Assembly: GCA_021838585.1 (NCBI GenBank)
Contig: JAKCDE010000001.1
Span: 124,001 to 188,000, forward strand
Length of the DNA stretch: 64,000 nt
Reading direction: 5' to 3'
Source: Nitrospirota bacterium
GTDB taxonomy: Bacteria; Nitrospirota_A; Leptospirillia; Leptospirillales; Leptospirillaceae
Part shown: positions 37,270-46,690 of the stretch, piece after piece
How the letters are laid out: the number at the start of each line of letters is the position of its first letter
Position numbering within the stretch: position 1 is the first letter of the stretch
Notes under the pieces: model-generated
The model's input: the letters and a program-made list of their open reading frames with translations, nothing else
Told to the model about the DNA's origin: nothing
Databases searched by the model: none
Made by a program: the position numbers and the translations under genes

Positions 37270-37836
37270 ATGCCTCATTTCAAAACAGGGCAGCTCGGAA
37301 AAGCGGGCCTTTTCCTCTTGTCCCTGTTTCTTCTCTCCTCTTGCACCATCCGGACACATTCGCCTCTTTCCTTCCATCTGTCTCCCCCGGTGATGGAAGA
37401 GAAAAACGGGATTACCTATATTTTTCTTCCGGTCGAAATCGAGGACAAGGGATCCCGGACCCTGAGAATTCATCTCAGGGAAAACATCCTTGATCTGACG
37501 GCCAATGACCAGCATTTCAGGCTGAGAGGGAAAAAGAGCTACCAATTCATGCTTGAAAATGCCAGCAAACCCTTCAAGGATCTTTACCCGTCCTCCTGGA
37601 AGACCGACTGGACCGACCACTACATGTCGCATCAGGACTGGGTCGTTCCCGCCATATCAAAGAAAATAGTTCCCCTTCTTTTCGTCCTCCCGGGCCCCCC
37701 TCCATCCCCCCGGAAACTCATTCTTCACCTCTCCTACTCCTACCCCCAGACGGCGACATTTGACGAAGTTCGCCTCGTCGTCCCGCTTCCTGGCGGAGCC
37801 GCCCCCAGCAATCATTACACCTCCTCGGGGGAGTAG
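37270..37836 (+). CDS. hypothetical lipoprotein
   Basis: A 188-residue protein beginning at ATG 37270 with a lipoprotein signal (LFLLSLFLLSSC, Cys25). The rest alternates hydrophobic residues and suggests a beta sandwich (NGITYIFLPVEIEDKGSRTLRI). No family recognised. The frame is open upstream to 37210 within the FmdB gene, but the signal peptide fits the internal ATG; a clear ribosome binding site is lacking. Ends before the terminator at 37856. Confidence 0.65.
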   Translation: MPHFKTGQLGKAGLFLLSLFLLSSCTIRTHSPLSFHLSPPVMEEKNGITYIFLPVEIEDKGSRTLRIHLRENILDLTANDQHFRLRGKKSYQFMLENASKPFKDLYPSSWKTDWTDHYMSHQDWVVPAISKKIVPLLFVLPGPPPSPRKLILHLSYSYPQTATFDEVRLVVPLPGGAAPSNHYTSSGE

Positions 37837-37855
37837 GACCTGCAATCCACAAATG

Positions 37856-37885
37856 AAAAAGGCCTCCCGAATGGGAGGCCTTTTT
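37856..37885. terminator. bidirectional intrinsic terminator
   Basis: Perfect 8-base stem GGCCTCCC/GGGAGGCC (37861-37868 and 37873-37880) with loop GAAT, flanked by AAAAA on the left and TTTTT on the right. It serves the lipoprotein gene from the left and the peroxiredoxin gene from the right. Confidence 0.9.
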
Positions 37886-37911
37886 CACGCATCTCTCTTT
37901 AAATTTCAAGT

Positions 37912-38373
37912 CTAGGCGAGCTTTTTCAGTTCTGACAAAATCTCCTGGTCGTCACGCGCCGTCAGGATTTCCTGAACCTTGACGTAGCGGACAACTCCTT
38001 TTTTGTCGACGATAACGGTCGCCCGCTTGTTGATATTGGCCTCTTCGATATAGAGACCGTACGCCTTGCATACGGTTCTCTTGATGTCGGAGAGAAGCGT
38101 CTGCCTGAGCTTGAGGTGCTCCTTCCAGGCCTTGTGACAGAAGGTGCTGTCGGTACTGATGCCCAAGACCACCGAGTCCGAATCCTCGAAGCGGGGAAGG
38201 TCGTTTGAAAAGCAGGTGTTCTCATTGGTGCAGACGGGGCTCCAGTCCAACGGATAGAAGGCAAGCACCACGTTTTTCTTTCCCTTGAAGGAAGACAGGG
38301 TCACCGGCTTCTTGTCCTGATCTTCCAGTGTGAAGTCGGGGGCCATGTCCCCGACCTTGACCTCAGATGCCAT
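37912..38373 (-). CDS. peroxiredoxin (AhpC/TSA family)
   Basis: Thiol peroxidase of 153 residues. The start ATG 38373 has AAAGGA upstream. The peroxidatic cysteine is Cys48 in [11 protein letters not shown], with the preceding Pro and Thr of the PxxxT/SxxC site partly changed (S-P-V-C). Further cysteines (near 57, 80 and 97) could resolve the disulfide. It lies 29 bases after sucD and is probably the last gene of the frd-suc transcript, which ends at the terminator 37885. Protects against peroxide in an aerobic iron-rich cell. Confidence 0.88.
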   Translation of the reverse strand: MASEVKVGDMAPDFTLEDQDKKPVTLSSFKGKKNVVLAFYPLDWSPVCTNENTCFSNDLPRFEDSDSVVLGISTDSTFCHKAWKEHLKLRQTLLSDIKRTVCKAYGLYIEEANINKRATVIVDKKGVVRYVKVQEILTARDDQEILSELKKLA

Positions 38374-38402
38374 ATCGTATTCCTTTCCGCATTGTGTTGA
38401 TT

Positions 38403-39326
38403 TCAGCAACCATGACAGGCCGGAACCCGACGGTAGGATCCCGACTTGAGCGTTTCCGCCACAGTCCGTCCGATCACGGACGGATTGTCAACGACAATGA
38501 CCCCGTAGGATTCCAGGGCCTTCATCTTGTCCCGAGCCGAACCCTTTCCGCCCGAGACAATGGCACCGGCATGTCCCATCCGGCGACCGGGTGGTGCCGT
38601 CAGTCCGGCAATGAACCCGATGATCGGCTTCGTCATATGGGCTCGGGCGAAGGCAGCCGCCTTCTCCTCGTCATCCCCCCCTATTTCTCCGATCATGACA
38701 ACAGCCTCTGTCTCCGGATCCTTTTCAAAGAGGGCGAGAACTTCACGGAAGTTAAGACCGCGGATCGGATCTCCTCCAATTCCCACGCAAGTCGACTCCC
38801 CAAGCCCCAACTGGGTCAGCTGCCAGACCGCCTCATAGGTCAGTGTTCCGCTGCGGGACACGACCCCGACGCGCCCGCGCTTGTGGATATAGCCAGGCAT
38901 GATTCCGATCTTGGCCCCGTCAGGGGTGATGATTCCCGGACAGTTGGGACCGATCAGCCGAATGTCTTCTCCCTCTTCGTTTTTAATGTCCAGAATGCGC
39001 CGAACCCGCATCATGTCCTGAACCGGGATCCCTTCGGTAATACAAACGATCAACCCGATTCCGGCATTCGCGGCCTCCAGAATGGCATCGGCGGCAAACG
39101 CCGGAGGCACGAAGATCAGGGACACATCGGGATGGACCGCATCGACGGCATCCCTGACAGAATCCCAGACCGGAAAGCCCTCATGGACTGTGCCGCCCTT
39201 GCCCGGGGTGACTCCCCCCAGAACGAGCGTCCCATAGTCACGACACGCCATGGCATGATAACTTCCTTCCTTTCCGGTAATCCCCTGAACGATCACCCGG
39301 GTGGACCGATCGACGAGAATGCTCAT
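38403..39326 (-). CDS. sucD: succinyl-CoA synthetase alpha subunit
   Basis: Alpha subunit of the ADP-forming succinate-CoA ligase; in the reductive cycle it makes succinyl-CoA for 2-oxoglutarate synthesis. The 307-residue protein has [10 protein letters not shown] (13-21), [10 protein letters not shown] and GPNCPGII. The phospho-histidine is His252 in [13 protein letters not shown]. It overlaps sucC by four bases. Closer to classical SucD than the second alpha-like protein at 47050. Confidence 0.94.
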   Translation of the reverse strand: MSILVDRSTRVIVQGITGKEGSYHAMACRDYGTLVLGGVTPGKGGTVHEGFPVWDSVRDAVDAVHPDVSLIFVPPAFAADAILEAANAGIGLIVCITEGIPVQDMMRVRRILDIKNEEGEDIRLIGPNCPGIITPDGAKIGIMPGYIHKRGRVGVVSRSGTLTYEAVWQLTQLGLGESTCVGIGGDPIRGLNFREVLALFEKDPETEAVVMIGEIGGDDEEKAAAFARAHMTKPIIGFIAGLTAPPGRRMGHAGAIVSGGKGSARDKMKALESYGVIVVDNPSVIGRTVAETLKSGSYRRVPACHGC

Positions 39327-40510
39327 TTTGCTCCTTTCACGGCCAAAACGATCTTTTCTGCTCCTTCAAAAAGCTCCTCGGCCACCTGCAAATTCAAGCC
39401 GGAGTCGCGAAGCATTTCCCTTCCTTCCTTGGCATTTGTCCCCTGCAGGCGCACCACGAGGGGAACATGAAGCTTGACATCCTTGGCAGCGGCGATGATT
39501 CCACCGGCGATCCGCTCGCACCGGACGATGCCACCAAAGATGTTGACAAAAATTCCCTTGACGGCCGGATCTCCCAACAGGATTCGGAAAGCCTGCTCGA
39601 CGGTCTCCTTGCTGGCTCCCCCTCCTACGTCCAGGAAGTTCGCCGGACTGCCACCGGCCAGTGCGATCACATCCATGGTCGCCATCGCCAATCCCGCCCC
39701 ATTCACCATGCAGGCGATCGACCCATCGAGCTTGACATAATTGAGTCGATGCTTCGAAGCCTCAATCTCAAGCTCGTTCTCTTCGAAAAGATCCCGGAGG
39801 GCCATCACCTTGTCCTGACGATACAGGGCGTTGTCGTCAAAAGACACCTTCGCATCAAGGGCCAGGAGACGTCCGTCGCCCGTCAGGATCAGTGGGTTGA
39901 TTTCGACCATCATGCAATCTGTATCGATGAAAAATCGATACAGGTTCGAGAGCAAAGACGCAAACGCGTTGTAAAGGGTGACGGGAAGGCCGAGAAAAGA
40001 GGCCACCTGGCGACCGACAAATCCTTTGCATCCGATCTCAGGGTCCACGGCTAGGGTCAGGATCTTTTCCGGATGTGCGGCCGAAACCTCTTCGATCTCC
40101 ATGCCCCCTTCGGTGCTGGCAAGAATTGAGATGCGCCGGCTGGAGCGGTCCAAAACGAGGCTCAAATAATACTCTTTTGAAATGACGGCCCCTTCCTCGA
40201 TCCAGACCTTTCGCACGACTCGCCCTTCCGGACCGGTCTGATGGGTCACAAGGGTCTTTCCGAGGAGCCCCGCCACAAGACCGGGGATATCCGCACTATT
40301 TTTTGCGATCTTGACCCCACCCGCCTTTCCGCGCCCCCCTGCATGGATCTGGGCCTTCACGGCGAAAACCGTAGCCTGCCCTCCAAAGATTCCCGACTTG
40401 CTTTCGATCAGGGAGCGTGCCTGATCGGCCGAGTCTACAACAACACCTGACGGGACAGACACGCCATAGCTTTTGAAAAGCTCCTTGGCCTGGTATTCAT
40501 GGATGTTCAA
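39323..40510 (-). CDS. sucC: succinyl-CoA synthetase beta subunit
   Basis: ATP-grasp subunit of succinate-CoA ligase. The 395-residue protein begins [17 protein letters not shown] and shows [35 protein letters not shown] and [14 protein letters not shown], all standard for SucC. Starts 44 bases after frdA, in the order frdB-frdA-sucC-sucD, which places fumarate reduction and succinate activation together. Confidence 0.95.
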   Translation of the reverse strand: MNIHEYQAKELFKSYGVSVPSGVVVDSADQARSLIESKSGIFGGQATVFAVKAQIHAGGRGKAGGVKIAKNSADIPGLVAGLLGKTLVTHQTGPEGRVVRKVWIEEGAVISKEYYLSLVLDRSSRRISILASTEGGMEIEEVSAAHPEKILTLAVDPEIGCKGFVGRQVASFLGLPVTLYNAFASLLSNLYRFFIDTDCMMVEINPLILTGDGRLLALDAKVSFDDNALYRQDKVMALRDLFEENELEIEASKHRLNYVKLDGSIACMVNGAGLAMATMDVIALAGGSPANFLDVGGGASKETVEQAFRILLGDPAVKGIFVNIFGGIVRCERIAGGIIAAAKDVKLHVPLVVRLQGTNAKEGREMLRDSGLNLQVAEELFEGAEKIVLAVKGAK

Positions 40511-40554
40511 GACCTTCTCCTCTCGATAGGAATTGTGATCGTTTCAGGGGTTGC

Positions 40555-42150
40555 TCAGGAATCCTTGCGGCGGTAGTCGGGAAAAAGAGTCGGGGCCATG
40601 GGCCGGTCGGCTCCCTCGAATTCGCGGGCCAACGCTTGCTCGAAATGGTCGACATGAGCCATGGAGACCTCTTTCCAGGAAAACGGGGCTCTCTCCCGGG
40701 ATTCTTTCACGGCTTCAAGACCGGCCCGGCGGCCAAAAACAAAAAGCTCGAGAAGGGAATTTCCCATGAGCCGGTTAGTCCCGTGAAGTCCACCCGAGGC
40801 CTCTCCGGCCACGAGAAGATTCGAAATGGAGGTATGGCCGTTTGGATCGGTCTGAAGGCCACCGTTCTGGTAATGAAGGGTCGGGTAGACCAAAATGGGA
40901 AATCGGGTCGGATCGACCTGATGACGGGTCATGAGTTTTACGATATTCGGAAAACGCTTTAAGACGGTTCCCTCACCGGCTTCCCGGTCGATCGAAGCGA
41001 GATCGAGATAGACTCCCGATGCACCAGAGGGGGTGGGCACTCCCCGCCCTTCAGAACACTCCCTGATGATGGCAGAGGCCACCACATCACGCGTTTCAAG
41101 TTCGTTCACGAATCGCCGTCCGAGCCGATTGTACATGCGGGCTCCGGCGCCCCGGACCGCTTCCGTGATCAGCATTCCGGCCATCTCGGACGGGAATATG
41201 ACCCCGGTGGGATGGTACTGGAAGCTATCGATGTGAACGAGTTTGGCCCCCATTCGGTAAGCCATGCATAGCCCGTCCCCCGTGGCTCCAAAATGATTGG
41301 ATGTCGCAAAGCCTCCCAGGTGGAGCCGTCCGGTTCCGCCGGTGGCCAGGATCACCGTCCGGGCCTTCACATACAGATACTTTCGACTGTCCAGATCCCA
41401 GAGGACAGCGCCCGCACAGGCTCCGCCTGGCCCTTGAAGAAGCTCGACCGCCGGAGAAAATTCGAGAATCTCCACCGGGGCGTTGACGACGTCTTCCTTC
41501 AGAACGCGGATCAGTTCGAGACCCGTGTAGTCCTTGGCTGAAATGAGTCTGGGGCGGGATGTCCCTCCCCCTTTCCGAAGAGAGAGGTTCCCCTGGGGAT
41601 CCCTGTCGAACAGGATTCCCCGCGAAATGAGCCACTCCACCATTTGCGGACCTTCCTGGACCAAAACGGACAGAAGGGCCGGATCGTTCGCCCCATGCCC
41701 ACCCCGAAAGGTATCCCTGAAATGGTCGACCGGACTGTCTCCCTCTCCGAGGGCCGACTGGATGCCCCCTTCCGCCATGACCGTGTTGGAATCTCCCACA
41801 CGAAGCTTGGTGGCAAGAAGGACGCTCGCCCCCTTTTCGGAGGCATGCAGAGCCGCCGTAATCCCTGCCCCTCCTCCCCCAATGATGAGGACATCCACAT
41901 CCCGATCGGGGTGGTCCGGAATGAGCCGGGGGCCTTCTATCCTGCTGCGGGACTCAAGGAGGGTTGCGACCTCTTCCGGAACCACCGTTCCCGCATTCGG
42001 ACCGACCCGGATCGTGGCCTTTCCTTCGGGCCTGTAGTCCGGGTAAAAGGATTTAAGAAGGCTTGCTCGCTCTTCGGGAGAAAGGGCCGAAGGGGGTGTC
42101 TCGTCGAACTCCGGCATGTGAGCATAAAACGAATCGACCAGATCGGACAT
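40555..42150 (-). CDS. frdA: fumarate reductase/succinate dehydrogenase flavoprotein subunit
   Basis: FAD subunit interconverting fumarate and succinate. From ATG 42150 (one base after the frdB stop) it has 531 residues. It has an FAD fold VLIIGGGGAGITAA (87-100), MAEGGIQSALG, the active-site stretch HPTGVIFPSE, and LVAGEASGGLHGTNRLMGNSLLE. A leader of about 80 residues before the FAD fold is unusual. The frame is open upstream inside frdB but without similarity. Together with an rTCA gene set it most likely acts as fumarate reductase. Confidence 0.9.
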   Translation of the reverse strand: MSDLVDSFYAHMPEFDETPPSALSPEERASLLKSFYPDYRPEGKATIRVGPNAGTVVPEEVATLLESRSRIEGPRLIPDHPDRDVDVLIIGGGGAGITAALHASEKGASVLLATKLRVGDSNTVMAEGGIQSALGEGDSPVDHFRDTFRGGHGANDPALLSVLVQEGPQMVEWLISRGILFDRDPQGNLSLRKGGGTSRPRLISAKDYTGLELIRVLKEDVVNAPVEILEFSPAVELLQGPGGACAGAVLWDLDSRKYLYVKARTVILATGGTGRLHLGGFATSNHFGATGDGLCMAYRMGAKLVHIDSFQYHPTGVIFPSEMAGMLITEAVRGAGARMYNRLGRRFVNELETRDVVASAIIRECSEGRGVPTPSGASGVYLDLASIDREAGEGTVLKRFPNIVKLMTRHQVDPTRFPILVYPTLHYQNGGLQTDPNGHTSISNLLVAGEASGGLHGTNRLMGNSLLELFVFGRRAGLEAVKESRERAPFSWKEVSMAHVDHFEQALAREFEGADRPMAPTLFPDYRRKDS

Positions 42151-42151
42151 T

Positions 42152-42838
42152 CTAGGATTTGACCTCGCATTCTTTTTTGAGTTCCTCCGGAGAAAGAGCG
42201 AGAAGACGGTCCATCTCCTTCGAAAAGATCCCTTTCTCGATTTCGCCCAGTCGTGTCCTGAGATTTGTCGGAAACGGAAGCTCCTTGGCTCCATAAGCCC
42301 TGCGCGCATAGAGGGCGATTTCATGGGGGGCCATTTCTGCGATGCACCGGGAAACGCACAATCCACACATGACACAACTCATCGTCAGCTCGGCGACCGC
42401 CTTGAAGTCCCCGAAATTGGCCCGCCATACCGAATCGCGAACATCGATTCCCTGGGGACAGACCTCGGTGCAGGCATTGCAGTTCCGGCATGTCGCCGAC
42501 TCCGGATAGAAGGTGAAGAGTTCTTCTTTCGGATCGGTCAGGCTTGCCACGTCGTAATGGGCTCTCTGGATCGGGTAGGAATCCAGCATCGAAAAGCTCA
42601 TCCCGTCCTGGACGAGGGTCTGGCAGGCGAGGGCGTTCCTCAACCGGAAATCCCCCTTCATACGGTAAACGGTCGCACAGGCGCCGCACACTCCTCCGAG
42701 GCAGCCGATTCCATGGATGACCTCATGGCCGGTGTACCACATCGCCTGGACCATCGTCGACCCGGCGGGAACGTCATACTCCCTTCCATTGATCGACACG
42801 TGAACCATGGTCTCATGTTCTTTTTGGGATGTATCCAT
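42152..42838 (-). CDS. frdB: fumarate reductase/succinate dehydrogenase iron-sulfur subunit
   Basis: Electron-transfer subunit of 228 residues. N-terminal [2Fe-2S] ligands are Cys46, Cys51, Cys54 and Cys72. The C-terminal part has two further cysteine groups: Cys117, 120, 123, 127 (CRNCNACTEVCP) and Cys155, 158, 161, 165 (CVMCGLCVSRC). The start is ATG 42838 with GGAG upstream. No membrane anchor gene follows, so the complex may be soluble or use an anchor encoded elsewhere. Confidence 0.9.
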   Translation of the reverse strand: MDTSQKEHETMVHVSINGREYDVPAGSTMVQAMWYTGHEVIHGIGCLGGVCGACATVYRMKGDFRLRNALACQTLVQDGMSFSMLDSYPIQRAHYDVASLTDPKEELFTFYPESATCRNCNACTEVCPQGIDVRDSVWRANFGDFKAVAELTMSCVMCGLCVSRCIAEMAPHEIALYARRAYGAKELPFPTNLRTRLGEIEKGIFSKEMDRLLALSPEELKKECEVKS

Positions 42839-42982
42839 ATGTCACTCCACAAGCTTGCTGGTTCGTTTTGAATGGCGCTCGGAGAAAAAAAGAGGGCAAA
42901 GTCAGAATCCTTTACCATCCCACCTCAAGAGTCGGCGAGGCTTTCAAAATTCAAGACATCACGTGACTTGTTCGGGAGTTAA

Positions 42983-43012
42983 AGTCTACCAGAGAGGACC
43001 AGACCAATTCAA
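42983..43012 (-). promoter_or_regulatory. possible promoter of frdBA-sucCD
   Basis: Minus strand TTGAAT (43012-43007), 18-base spacer and TAGACT (42988-42983), about 140 bases before frdB. It is the best match in the 233-base gap between the PsiE-family gene and frdB. Confidence 0.4.
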
Positions 43013-43071
43013 TCAGATCCCTTTGGGATTCCGGTCATTGCTTGTTTCCGGAGAGAATGTCAGGGGTATAT

Positions 43072-43629
43072 TCAGGATTTCTGACGGGGAGGGGTCTTGT
43101 CGCGGGGACCATTTTCATTTTTTCGCCAGACGCGAGGAAGGCTGGGATCGAGAAACGGGCGTTTTTCCCTGGCTCCAACCGGGGCCGGGTGATATTGGAT
43201 TGCATAGACACGAAGAATGGTGAGGGCGAGAAGAACCATGACGAGCTCGATGTAACGAGAAAGAGGCTCGTTGGAAAACCATGTGACGAGGGTTTCGGAG
43301 AGAAGGACCGCCAACACCGAGTCGACGATATACGTCACCTTTACCCGGCCCAGCGTAAAGTATGTCAGGATCGTTCTCGAGACTTCAAGGAGCGCCAGAA
43401 GGAGCAAAATGTTGACGAGAAGAGACTTCAGCATGGACAAAAGACCATGCCGTGCATGAATGAAAGCCTGCTCGATCGTCTCCCAGACCCCCCAAATCAT
43501 GGAGAGAAACATGATCAGGAGAAGTGTCAGAAGAACAAGCTTGACCCCTCCAAGATACCAGGAGGGAAACTTTTGCTCGATTTCCTCCAGTGGAGGAGGA
43601 ATGACCGGTTCAATTTTTTCTTCCGGCAT
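43072..43629 (-). CDS. PsiE-family membrane protein
   Basis: A 185-residue integral membrane protein with four hydrophobic segments (about 27-48, 63-85, 97-115 and 124-140). The segments LLVNILLLLALLEVSRTILTYF and YIVDSVLAVLLSETLV match the phosphate-starvation-inducible PsiE family. The C-terminal 40 residues are basic and probably cytoplasmic. Function unknown. It stands alone between the citryl-CoA lyase terminator and the frd operon. Confidence 0.75.
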   Translation of the reverse strand: MPEEKIEPVIPPPLEEIEQKFPSWYLGGVKLVLLTLLLIMFLSMIWGVWETIEQAFIHARHGLLSMLKSLLVNILLLLALLEVSRTILTYFTLGRVKVTYIVDSVLAVLLSETLVTWFSNEPLSRYIELVMVLLALTILRVYAIQYHPAPVGAREKRPFLDPSLPRVWRKNENGPRDKTPPRQKS

Positions 43630-43748
43630 ATTCTAGGGGATCCTTCATCTGCCCTTGGTAAAGTTCCCTTGGCGTCTTTTTTGGTGCGCGACTGGAATGC
43701 CTTGATGTCTGCCCTTTTAAGATTCTACAAAAAAAAGATCTCCAAAAC

Positions 43749-43783
43749 ATCAAGAGGGAAAGGCAATGCCTTTCCCTCTTGAT
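43749..43783 (-). terminator. hairpin terminator after citryl-CoA lyase
   Basis: Sixteen-base perfect arms (43749-43764 and 43768-43783; core GAGGGAAAGGC) around a three-base loop, 20 bases past the ccl stop. On the minus strand it is followed by GTTTTGG and, 10 bases later, an eight-T run. Stem strength is high, the adjacent T tract imperfect. Confidence 0.7.
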
Positions 43784-43802
43784 TGAAGGCTCCTTGAGCG
43801 GG

Positions 43803-44600
43803 CTACGATTTCGAAGGAACAGGCCTGACAGGTGTGCCGTCATAGGCATAGGTTCCTTCTTCGAGGCGGCGGAAGGGTTTCTCTCTCTCCCATTCCTCGA
43901 CGACATGCGCTACAAGGCCGGGGATCCTTCCGATGATGAAAATCCCCTTCCCTGTCTTCCAGGAAAGCCCCATCTCGGAGATAATCGCGGCGATCATCCC
44001 ATCGACATTCAAAGGAAGGTTCTTTCCGCTTTTCGCCTCGAGCTCGTCCTGAACCGCAACGGCAAACTCGACAAATCGTCCCATATAGCCGTATTCTTTT
44101 GCCAATTCCAGAAGACGCATTGTCCGCGGGTCCCGTTTGTAGAGCTTATGGCCATAGCCGGGAAGTCTTTTCTTTTTCTTGTCGAATTCCTCCACAACGT
44201 TCTTGGCGTGCGCCTTGACATCGACCACATCGGCAGGGAAGTTTTCCTGGTAGATTCTGGCGCATTGTTCAATCGCACCCCCATGCGAGTCGCCCAGTGT
44301 CAAAACACCGGCCGCTACAGCTGCGTTGAGGGGGTTGCCACCGGAAAAGACGGTCCGCGCGGCAACGACCGAGGGAGGGCCAATGCCATTGTCGATGCAA
44401 GCCACCAGCATGGCTTCCATCATTTTCTTTTCCCGTTCGGTCGGAAGCTCTCCTTTAAGGATCAGGTAGATCGCCTCCGCGAAAGAGACGCGTCCGACCA
44501 GGTCGTCAAGCGGGTATCCCCTGACCACCGGTTTCCCGTCGACCTGACCGCCAACACGGGTTCGCCACTTGAGATCCTTCTCCTCATTCTCCTTGCTCAT
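43803..44600 (-). CDS. ccl: citryl-CoA lyase (citrate-synthase-like)
   Basis: Cleaves citryl-CoA to acetyl-CoA and oxaloacetate, the second half of two-step citrate cleavage. The protein starting at ATG 44600 (AAAGGATGGAG upstream) has 265 residues, far shorter than the ~430 of citrate synthase and equal to the size of Hydrogenobacter citryl-CoA lyase. It keeps citrate-synthase-domain motifs: GDSHGGA, LPGYGHKLYKRDPR and the NVDGMIAAIISEMG helix. With ccsAB nearby, the lyase reading is much better supported than citrate synthase. Confidence 0.88.
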   Translation of the reverse strand: MSKENEEKDLKWRTRVGGQVDGKPVVRGYPLDDLVGRVSFAEAIYLILKGELPTEREKKMMEAMLVACIDNGIGPPSVVAARTVFSGGNPLNAAVAAGVLTLGDSHGGAIEQCARIYQENFPADVVDVKAHAKNVVEEFDKKKKRLPGYGHKLYKRDPRTMRLLELAKEYGYMGRFVEFAVAVQDELEAKSGKNLPLNVDGMIAAIISEMGLSWKTGKGIFIIGRIPGLVAHVVEEWEREKPFRRLEEGTYAYDGTPVRPVPSKS

Positions 44601-44642
44601 GCTCCATCCTTTCTCAATTTGACCATCAATGACCCGGCAATC

Positions 44643-44670
44643 AAAAAAAGGGCCGGAAATATTCCGGCCC
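44643..44670 (-). terminator. intrinsic terminator between aconitase and citryl-CoA lyase
   Basis: Nine-base perfect arms GGGCCGGAA/TTCCGGCCC (44650-44658 and 44662-44670) followed on the minus strand by seven T (44649-44643). A textbook terminator, placed inside a row of functionally linked genes, so ccl must have its own promoter or depend on readthrough. Confidence 0.88.
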
Positions 44671-44696
44671 CGAAAGTGCAAAAAGATCAGGGAGGT

Positions 44697-46619
44697 CTAC
44701 TTGCTCCGCCCCTTGACGTAGGCCAGTGTTCCACCGGCCCGGACAATCTCGAGGTCCCGTGCCGAAAGCGAATGCTTGACCGGAATCTCGATCTTCTTCG
44801 TCAGGTTCTTGAGCACAAGGGTTCCCTTTTCAAGCCCGGCCGTGCTGAACTCGAGCTGATCGTCCCTGTCGATCTTGTCATAATCGGCTTCGTTGACAAA
44901 GGTCAAAGGCAGGATTCCGAAGTTGATGAGGTTGGCCAGATGAATCCTGGCAAAGCCTTTCACAATGACGGCCTTCACGCCCAGGTACATGGGGGCGAGA
45001 GCCGCATGTTCACGACTTGAACCCTGACCGTAGTTCGTGCCACCCACGATGAATCCTCCGCCGGCTTCCTTGGCTCGCTTCGGGAAGGTCGGATCCACTG
45101 ATTCGAAGACATATTGGGAAATGGCCGGAACATTGGAGCGGAGCGGGAGAACCTTGGCTCCGGCAGGCATGATGTGGTCGGTGGTGATGTTGTCCCCGAC
45201 CTTCAGAAGAACCGATCCTGAGACCGTTTCGGAAATGCGATCCCGTGTTGGAAGGGGTTTGATATTCGGCCCGCGAAGGACTTCAACGCCGTGGCCATCC
45301 TTCGGGGGGAAGATCATCATTCGATCGTCAAGAATATACTTTTCTGGAATCGAGACCTTTTCCGCCTTGACACCCAGGTCACGGGGATCGGTGATGACCC
45401 CGGCAATGGCGCAGGCGGCAGCAACCTCGGGGCTGGCCAAGTAGACTTTGGCGTCCTTTGTCCCGGATCGACCTTCGAAATTGCGGTTGAAGGTGCGGAC
45501 GGAAACCCCACCGGACGGAGGCGCAAATCCCATTCCGATACAGGGTCCGCAGGCTGATTCGAGAAGACGGGCGCCTGCGGTGATCAGGTCTCCCAGAACG
45601 CCGTTTTGGGAAATCATTTCCAGCGTTTGGCGGGACCCGGGAGAGAAGCCGAGGCTGACCGAAGGGTGAACCGTCTTTCCCTTCATGATGGCTGCAATTC
45701 CAAGAAGATCCTGATAAGAGGAGTTTGTGCAAGAACCGATCGCCACCTGGCTCACAGGGGTGCCCTGAATTTCCCGAACCTTGACGACATTGTCCGGAGA
45801 GTGGGGCTGGGCAATCAAGGGTTCGAGCGTATTGAGATCGATTTCGACGGTCTCATCATAGGTCGCATCGGCATCGGCGGAAAAGGGGGCATAATCGTTT
45901 TCCCGTCCCTGGGCCTTCAAATACTTCCTTGTTTCTTCGTCCGAGGGGAAAATCGAGGTCGTCGCCCCCAGTTCGGCCCCCATATTTGTGATTGTGGAGC
46001 GCTCGGGAACGGACAGCCCCTTGACCCCTTCTCCACCATATTCAAAAATTCTCCCCACGCCTCCCTTGACGGTCAGACGCCGGAGAAGTTCCAGGATCAC
46101 ATCCTTGGCCGACACAAAGGGCTGAAGCTTTCCAGTCAGCTTGACGAGAACCACCTTGGGCATGGTGGTATAAAAAGGCTCTCCCCCCATCGCCAGGGCC
46201 ACGTCAAGGCCTCCGGCGCCGATGGCCAGCATTCCGAGGCCGCCATTGGTGGGAGTATGGCTGTCGGAACCCAGGAGGGTCTTGCCGGGCTTTCCGAAAC
46301 GTTCGAGATGCACCTGATGGCAGATACCGTTGCCGGGACGCGAAAACACGATCCCATATTTCGCGGCCACCGTCTGTAGGTAACGATGATCATCCGCGTT
46401 TTCAAAGCCGGTCTGAAGCATATTGTGGTCAACATAGGATACGGACAGTTCCGTCTTGACGTGGTCGAGGCCCAGGGCTTCAAACTGGAGGTAGGCCATA
46501 GTTCCCGTCGCATCCTGCGTCAGGGTCTGGTCGATTTTGATTGCAATTTCCTTTCCGGGAACCATTTCACCGGAAACGAGATGATTCTTGATGATCTTTT
46601 GGGTCAGGTTAAGCGCCAT
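44697..46619 (-). CDS. acn: aconitate hydratase
   Basis: Interconverts citrate and isocitrate. The 640-residue protein belongs to the short bacterial aconitase type. [4Fe-4S] ligands are Cys297 (SCTNSS), Cys357 and Cys360 (SACGPCIGMG). The swivel domain carries GGTNYGQGSSREHAAL. ATG 46619 has AAGGAG upstream. A 19-base dyad lies about 55 bases upstream and terminators flank the gene on both sides, so it is probably a monocistronic, separately regulated unit. Confidence 0.95.
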   Translation of the reverse strand: MALNLTQKIIKNHLVSGEMVPGKEIAIKIDQTLTQDATGTMAYLQFEALGLDHVKTELSVSYVDHNMLQTGFENADDHRYLQTVAAKYGIVFSRPGNGICHQVHLERFGKPGKTLLGSDSHTPTNGGLGMLAIGAGGLDVALAMGGEPFYTTMPKVVLVKLTGKLQPFVSAKDVILELLRRLTVKGGVGRIFEYGGEGVKGLSVPERSTITNMGAELGATTSIFPSDEETRKYLKAQGRENDYAPFSADADATYDETVEIDLNTLEPLIAQPHSPDNVVKVREIQGTPVSQVAIGSCTNSSYQDLLGIAAIMKGKTVHPSVSLGFSPGSRQTLEMISQNGVLGDLITAGARLLESACGPCIGMGFAPPSGGVSVRTFNRNFEGRSGTKDAKVYLASPEVAAACAIAGVITDPRDLGVKAEKVSIPEKYILDDRMMIFPPKDGHGVEVLRGPNIKPLPTRDRISETVSGSVLLKVGDNITTDHIMPAGAKVLPLRSNVPAISQYVFESVDPTFPKRAKEAGGGFIVGGTNYGQGSSREHAALAPMYLGVKAVIVKGFARIHLANLINFGILPLTFVNEADYDKIDRDDQLEFSTAGLEKGTLVLKNLTKKIEIPVKHSLSARDLEIVRAGGTLAYVKGRSK

Positions 46620-46671
46620 TGCTTAATCTCCTTGGCAGGGGATGGGTCCACACATCCGGGGACTAGATCCG

Positions 46672-46690
46672 TCTCTCATCCGATGAGAGA
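46672..46690. promoter_or_regulatory. perfect 19-base dyad upstream of aconitase
   Basis: TCTCTCATC-C-GATGAGAGA, nine-base arms around one central base, 53-71 bases before the acn ATG. The single central base is too short for a free RNA loop, so a DNA-binding site for a dimeric regulator is more likely. The regulator is unknown. Confidence 0.5.

Noticed and set aside
43803..44600. Reading the 265-residue protein as citrate synthase
   Set aside because: It lacks the roughly 170 residues of the citrate synthase N-terminal part, and the neighbours are citryl-CoA synthetase subunits and aconitase.
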